16,849 bases of DNA. Source: JAAEQG01 sp023133475. Its GTDB lineage: Bacteria > Planctomycetota > Phycisphaerae > UBA1845. The notes beneath the pieces are model-generated. The model made no database searches, was not told the origin of the DNA, and worked only from the letters and a program-made list of their open reading frames with translations. Positions 14,635-16,849 of this stretch are shown in pieces. The position numbers were made by a program, and so were the translations under genes. Location: positions 1 to 16,849 of the forward strand of contig DAOVLE010000101.1 of NCBI GenBank assembly GCA_030631415.1. The letters run 5' to 3'. How positions within the stretch are numbered: position 1 is the first letter of the stretch; each line of letters starts with the position of its first letter.

Positions 14635-16659
14635 ATGGCTGCTATTACCATAGAGAACATTCGCAATATCGCCTTTGTTGGCCATACCGGAGCAGGAAAG
14701 ACCTCGCTGGCAGAGGCGATGCTGTTCAAGGCTGGGGTCACCAACCGTCTGGGTAATGTCAACGACGGCACCTCGGTGCTGGATTTCACCGAGGAGGAAA
14801 AGGAGAAGAAAAGCTCCTATTACTCCGCGATGTGCCACCTGCCACATGCCGGTGTTCATATCAACATCGTTGATACTCCGGGGTCCAGCGATTTCTGCGG
14901 GCAGGCAATCGCTGCTCTGATCCCGGTGGAGACCGCGGTGGTGGTCATCTCCGCCGCCGATGGGATCGGGGTCAACACCCGCAAAATGCTGCAACGCGCC
15001 CGCGAGTTCGGATTGGCCACCATGATCGTCGTCACCCGTATCGACGCGGACACCGCCAATCCCGAGGAATTGGTGGGGCAGATTCAAGAGTCGTTCGGCG
15101 CCGAATGCGTTCCGGTGAATCTGCCGGCAGGCGGTGCCAAGAGCGTGGTGGGCTGCTTCCCCAAAGGGAGCGGCACACCGGACTTTGGCGACATCGAGGA
15201 CGCCTACACCGCCGCCGTGGAGGCGATCGTCGGGGCTGACGATGATCTGATGGAGAAGTACCTCGGTGGCGAGACCAACGACGACGAGATCGCCGCTTTT
15301 GCCCCCAAGGCGATGGCCCAGGGTGCTATCATTCCGATCTTGTTCGCCAATTCGCGGGAAGATGTCGGGATTGCCGAACTACTCGACAAGATCGTCAGCT
15401 TTGCCCCCAATCCCTTTCAGGGCAAGCAGCGGGTGCTGGTGGACGACGAAAACGAAATCGCCATTGACCAGGCCGGCCCGGACTTCGTCGCCCAGGTCTT
15501 CAAGGTGATGACCGACGTCAAGAGCAACATCAAGTACTCGTTTGTGCGTATTTTAAGCGGTGCGGTGGACTCTGCCAGTTCCATGAAAACCACCGGGGAA
15601 GGCAAGGCATTGCGGGCCGGGCAGGTCCAGCACCTCATCGGGACCGACCATGCCGAGATCGACCAGGGGACCGCCGGTGACATCGTGGCGTTTTCCAAGC
15701 TGGACCTGCGCATCGGGGACGTGCTCTACTCGAAACAGGGCGGCAAAATCACCACGCCCAAGTTCCCCGATCCGATGTTTGCGTTGGCCATCCAGTCCAA
15801 AGGGCGCGGCGATGACGACAAAATTTCTTCGGCTTTGAAACGCTTCACCGAGGAGGACCCGTGCTTTAAGATAACCCGCGACCCGGTGATGCACGAGTTG
15901 GTCATCAACGGTGTGGGCGACCTGCACGTCAGGTCGATTCTGGCTCGGATGGCCAAGCAGTTCAAGGTCGAGGTGGACACCAAACCGCCCAAGATCCCGT
16001 ATCGTGAGACCATCACCGGGTCGGTGCGCGACATCGAGTATACGCACAAAAAGCAAAGCGGCGGTGCAGGGCAGTTCGCCCGCGTTATCATCAACATGAT
16101 GCCCAACGAACGTGGTGCCGGATACGAGTTTATCGACAAGATTTTTGGCGGAGCCATTGACCAGTCGTTCAGGCCTAGCGTGGACAAGGGCATAAAGGGT
16201 CAGATGACAGAGGGTGTTCTGGCGGGCTATCCCGTGGTGGACGTCAAGGTCGAGCTGATCGACGGCAAGACCCACCCGGTGGACAGCAAGGACATCGCGT
16301 TTCAGATCGCCGGTCGCGGGGTGTTCAAAGACGCCTTTCTGAAGTGCAAGCCGGCGCTGCTCGAGCCGATCGTCAACATAGAGGTCACCGCCCCCGCCGA
16401 GTTTGTGGGCGATCTCCAGGGCGACCTCGCGTCGCGTCGCGGTCGGCCCCAAGGCCAGGACATGTTGCCGGGGAACATGGTGGTCCTAAAGGCGGTCGTG
16501 CCTCTGGCGGAAGTCGCCGACTACCACTCACGGCTGTCGAGTATCACTGCCGGGCAGGGCAGCTATTCCATGGAGTTCTCCCACTATGAATCGGTGCCCG
16601 GCAACGTCCAGCAGCAGGTGATTGACCAGGCAAAGAAGGTGACAGAGCCCAGCGACTAA
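14635..16659 (+). CDS. fusA: Elongation factor G-like translational GTPase (EF-G paralogue)
   Basis: This 674-residue protein has all five EF-G domains. The G1 loop is GHTGAGKT (16-23) instead of AHIDAGKT, G3 is DTPGSSDF (80-87) instead of DTPGHVDF, and G4 is TRID (134-137) instead of NKxD. The switch I block EEEKEKKSSYYSAM replaces the RGITI consensus with its Mg2+-binding threonine. Domain IV keeps HKKQSGGAGQFARV, and domain V keeps RGVFKDAFL and the GQGSYSMEFSHYESVP end. These traits fit the EF-G2-like subfamily rather than the canonical housekeeping EF-G; the absence of rpsL, rpsG or tuf nearby agrees. Canonical EF-G drives ribosomal translocation; paralogues may act in translocation only, recycling or stress. 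The ATG at 14635 has AGGAG 7 nt upstream; an upstream GTG at 14620 would put that site inside the gene. A TAA stop ends the gene. Confidence 0.93.
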   Translation: MAAITIENIRNIAFVGHTGAGKTSLAEAMLFKAGVTNRLGNVNDGTSVLDFTEEEKEKKSSYYSAMCHLPHAGVHINIVDTPGSSDFCGQAIAALIPVETAVVVISAADGIGVNTRKMLQRAREFGLATMIVVTRIDADTANPEELVGQIQESFGAECVPVNLPAGGAKSVVGCFPKGSGTPDFGDIEDAYTAAVEAIVGADDDLMEKYLGGETNDDEIAAFAPKAMAQGAIIPILFANSREDVGIAELLDKIVSFAPNPFQGKQRVLVDDENEIAIDQAGPDFVAQVFKVMTDVKSNIKYSFVRILSGAVDSASSMKTTGEGKALRAGQVQHLIGTDHAEIDQGTAGDIVAFSKLDLRIGDVLYSKQGGKITTPKFPDPMFALAIQSKGRGDDDKISSALKRFTEEDPCFKITRDPVMHELVINGVGDLHVRSILARMAKQFKVEVDTKPPKIPYRETITGSVRDIEYTHKKQSGGAGQFARVIINMMPNERGAGYEFIDKIFGGAIDQSFRPSVDKGIKGQMTEGVLAGYPVVDVKVELIDGKTHPVDSKDIAFQIAGRGVFKDAFLKCKPALLEPIVNIEVTAPAEFVGDLQGDLASRRGRPQGQDMLPGNMVVLKAVVPLAEVADYHSRLSSITAGQGSYSMEFSHYESVPGNVQQQVIDQAKKVTEPSD

Positions 16660-16666
16660 CATCGTG

Positions 16667-16689
16667 GTAGGGCAGGTTGAAAACCTGCC
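16667..16689 (+). repeat. GTAG-hairpin repeat after the EF-G-like gene
   Basis: GTAG (16667-16670) is followed by a perfect 8-bp stem GGCAGGTT-GAA-AACCTGCC (16671-16689). It has family A architecture but a different loop and stem end, and starts 7 nt after the TAA stop. No T-tract follows, so it is not a typical terminator but could protect the mRNA 3' end. Confidence 0.82.
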
Positions 16690-16712
16690 GCAATGAGCAG
16701 TATCTGTAGGTC

Positions 16713-16748
16713 GGGTGGCCCATGGCTTTAGCCGTGGGGGACACGAAT
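16713..16748 (+). repeat. Family B repeat (copy 4)
   Basis: This 36-bp copy matches B2 in the GGC/GCC stem variant (CCCATGGC-TTTA-GCCGTGGG) and ends GGACACGAAT. It is preceded by GTAG at 16706-16709, which may link families A and B to the same recognition rule. Confidence 0.85.
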
Positions 16749-16764
16749 CGGCGGCGGGTGGCGG

Positions 16765-16849
16765 GTGGCATGGTCAAGGACCACCCTCGATAACGTTACG
16801 ATTTGCCCGATGACCTTTCGAGGTGGTTCTTGACCATGTTCCGCGCCAC
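16765..16849. repeat. Palindromic repeat element (family C, copy 2), running to the window edge
   Basis: CATGGTCAAGGACCACC (16769-16785) pairs with GGTGGTTCTTGACCATG (16822-16838) with a single G-T wobble. An outer GTGGC pairs loosely with the final GCCAC. Layout and loop motifs (ACGTT, CGATGAC) match the copy at 2831-2952. The element may continue past the window. Confidence 0.75.

Noticed and set aside
15553..16452. A 299-codon minus-strand open frame inside the EF-G-like gene
   Set aside because: It mirrors a strongly conserved translation factor and has no domain or start signal.

Overview
This window looks like a GC-rich bacterial chromosome segment, most likely from a Planctomycetota-type organism (Phycisphaerae-like). 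That is an inference from gene style: a tandem CNNM/CorC pair, a large double-domain acyl-CoA dehydratase activase, a zinc-ribbon-rich topoisomerase I, an EF-G paralogue with altered GTPase motifs, and intergenic spaces crowded with hairpin repeats. There is no rRNA or tRNA gene, CRISPR array, phage gene or transposase in the window.

Layout. Left part, minus strand (transcribed right to left): topA (7868-10939), a two-ASKHA-domain activase (4166-7354), an overlapping 2-hydroxyacyl-CoA dehydratase D-type partner (2964-4259), and two CNNM/CorC membrane proteins joined by a GTGA overlap (1458-2735 and 478-1461). Right part, plus strand: an unrecognised 204-residue protein (11393-12007), a TolC-family outer-membrane lipoprotein (12124-13677), a hicB-hicA toxin-antitoxin pair (14057-14484) and an EF-G-like translation factor (14635-16659). 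The strand switch lies in the divergent topA/hypothetical gap (10940-11392).

Intergenic DNA is the most unusual part. At least four families of short palindromic repeats occur: (A) GTAG followed by a GC hairpin with a 3-nt loop, (B) a 36-bp stem-loop with a TTTA loop, (C) a longer element with 17-18 bp arms, and (D) a 141-bp nested palindrome at the left edge. Heptamer and 15-mer tandem repeats surround the topA terminus. The GTAG-hairpin architecture and the inverted pairing are what is known for REP/BIME elements moved by REP-associated tyrosine transposases (RAYT). The stop codons of the hypothetical gene, the TolC gene, hicA and topA lie inside repeats, and the EF-G stop is 7 nt from one. 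One B copy is split by a 119-bp MITE-like element that duplicated exactly the 4-nt loop and itself carries an inverted pair of GTAG hairpins.

Functional links. The activase and its D-type partner almost certainly act together as an ATP-driven, oxygen-sensitive Fe-S electron-transfer system. The CorC pair probably forms one membrane assembly, and HicA/HicB form a toxin-antitoxin pair. The other genes are not obviously linked. I see no complete novel defence or metabolic system. The repeat architecture, the split activase and a perfect AT-rich palindrome upstream of it are the best leads.
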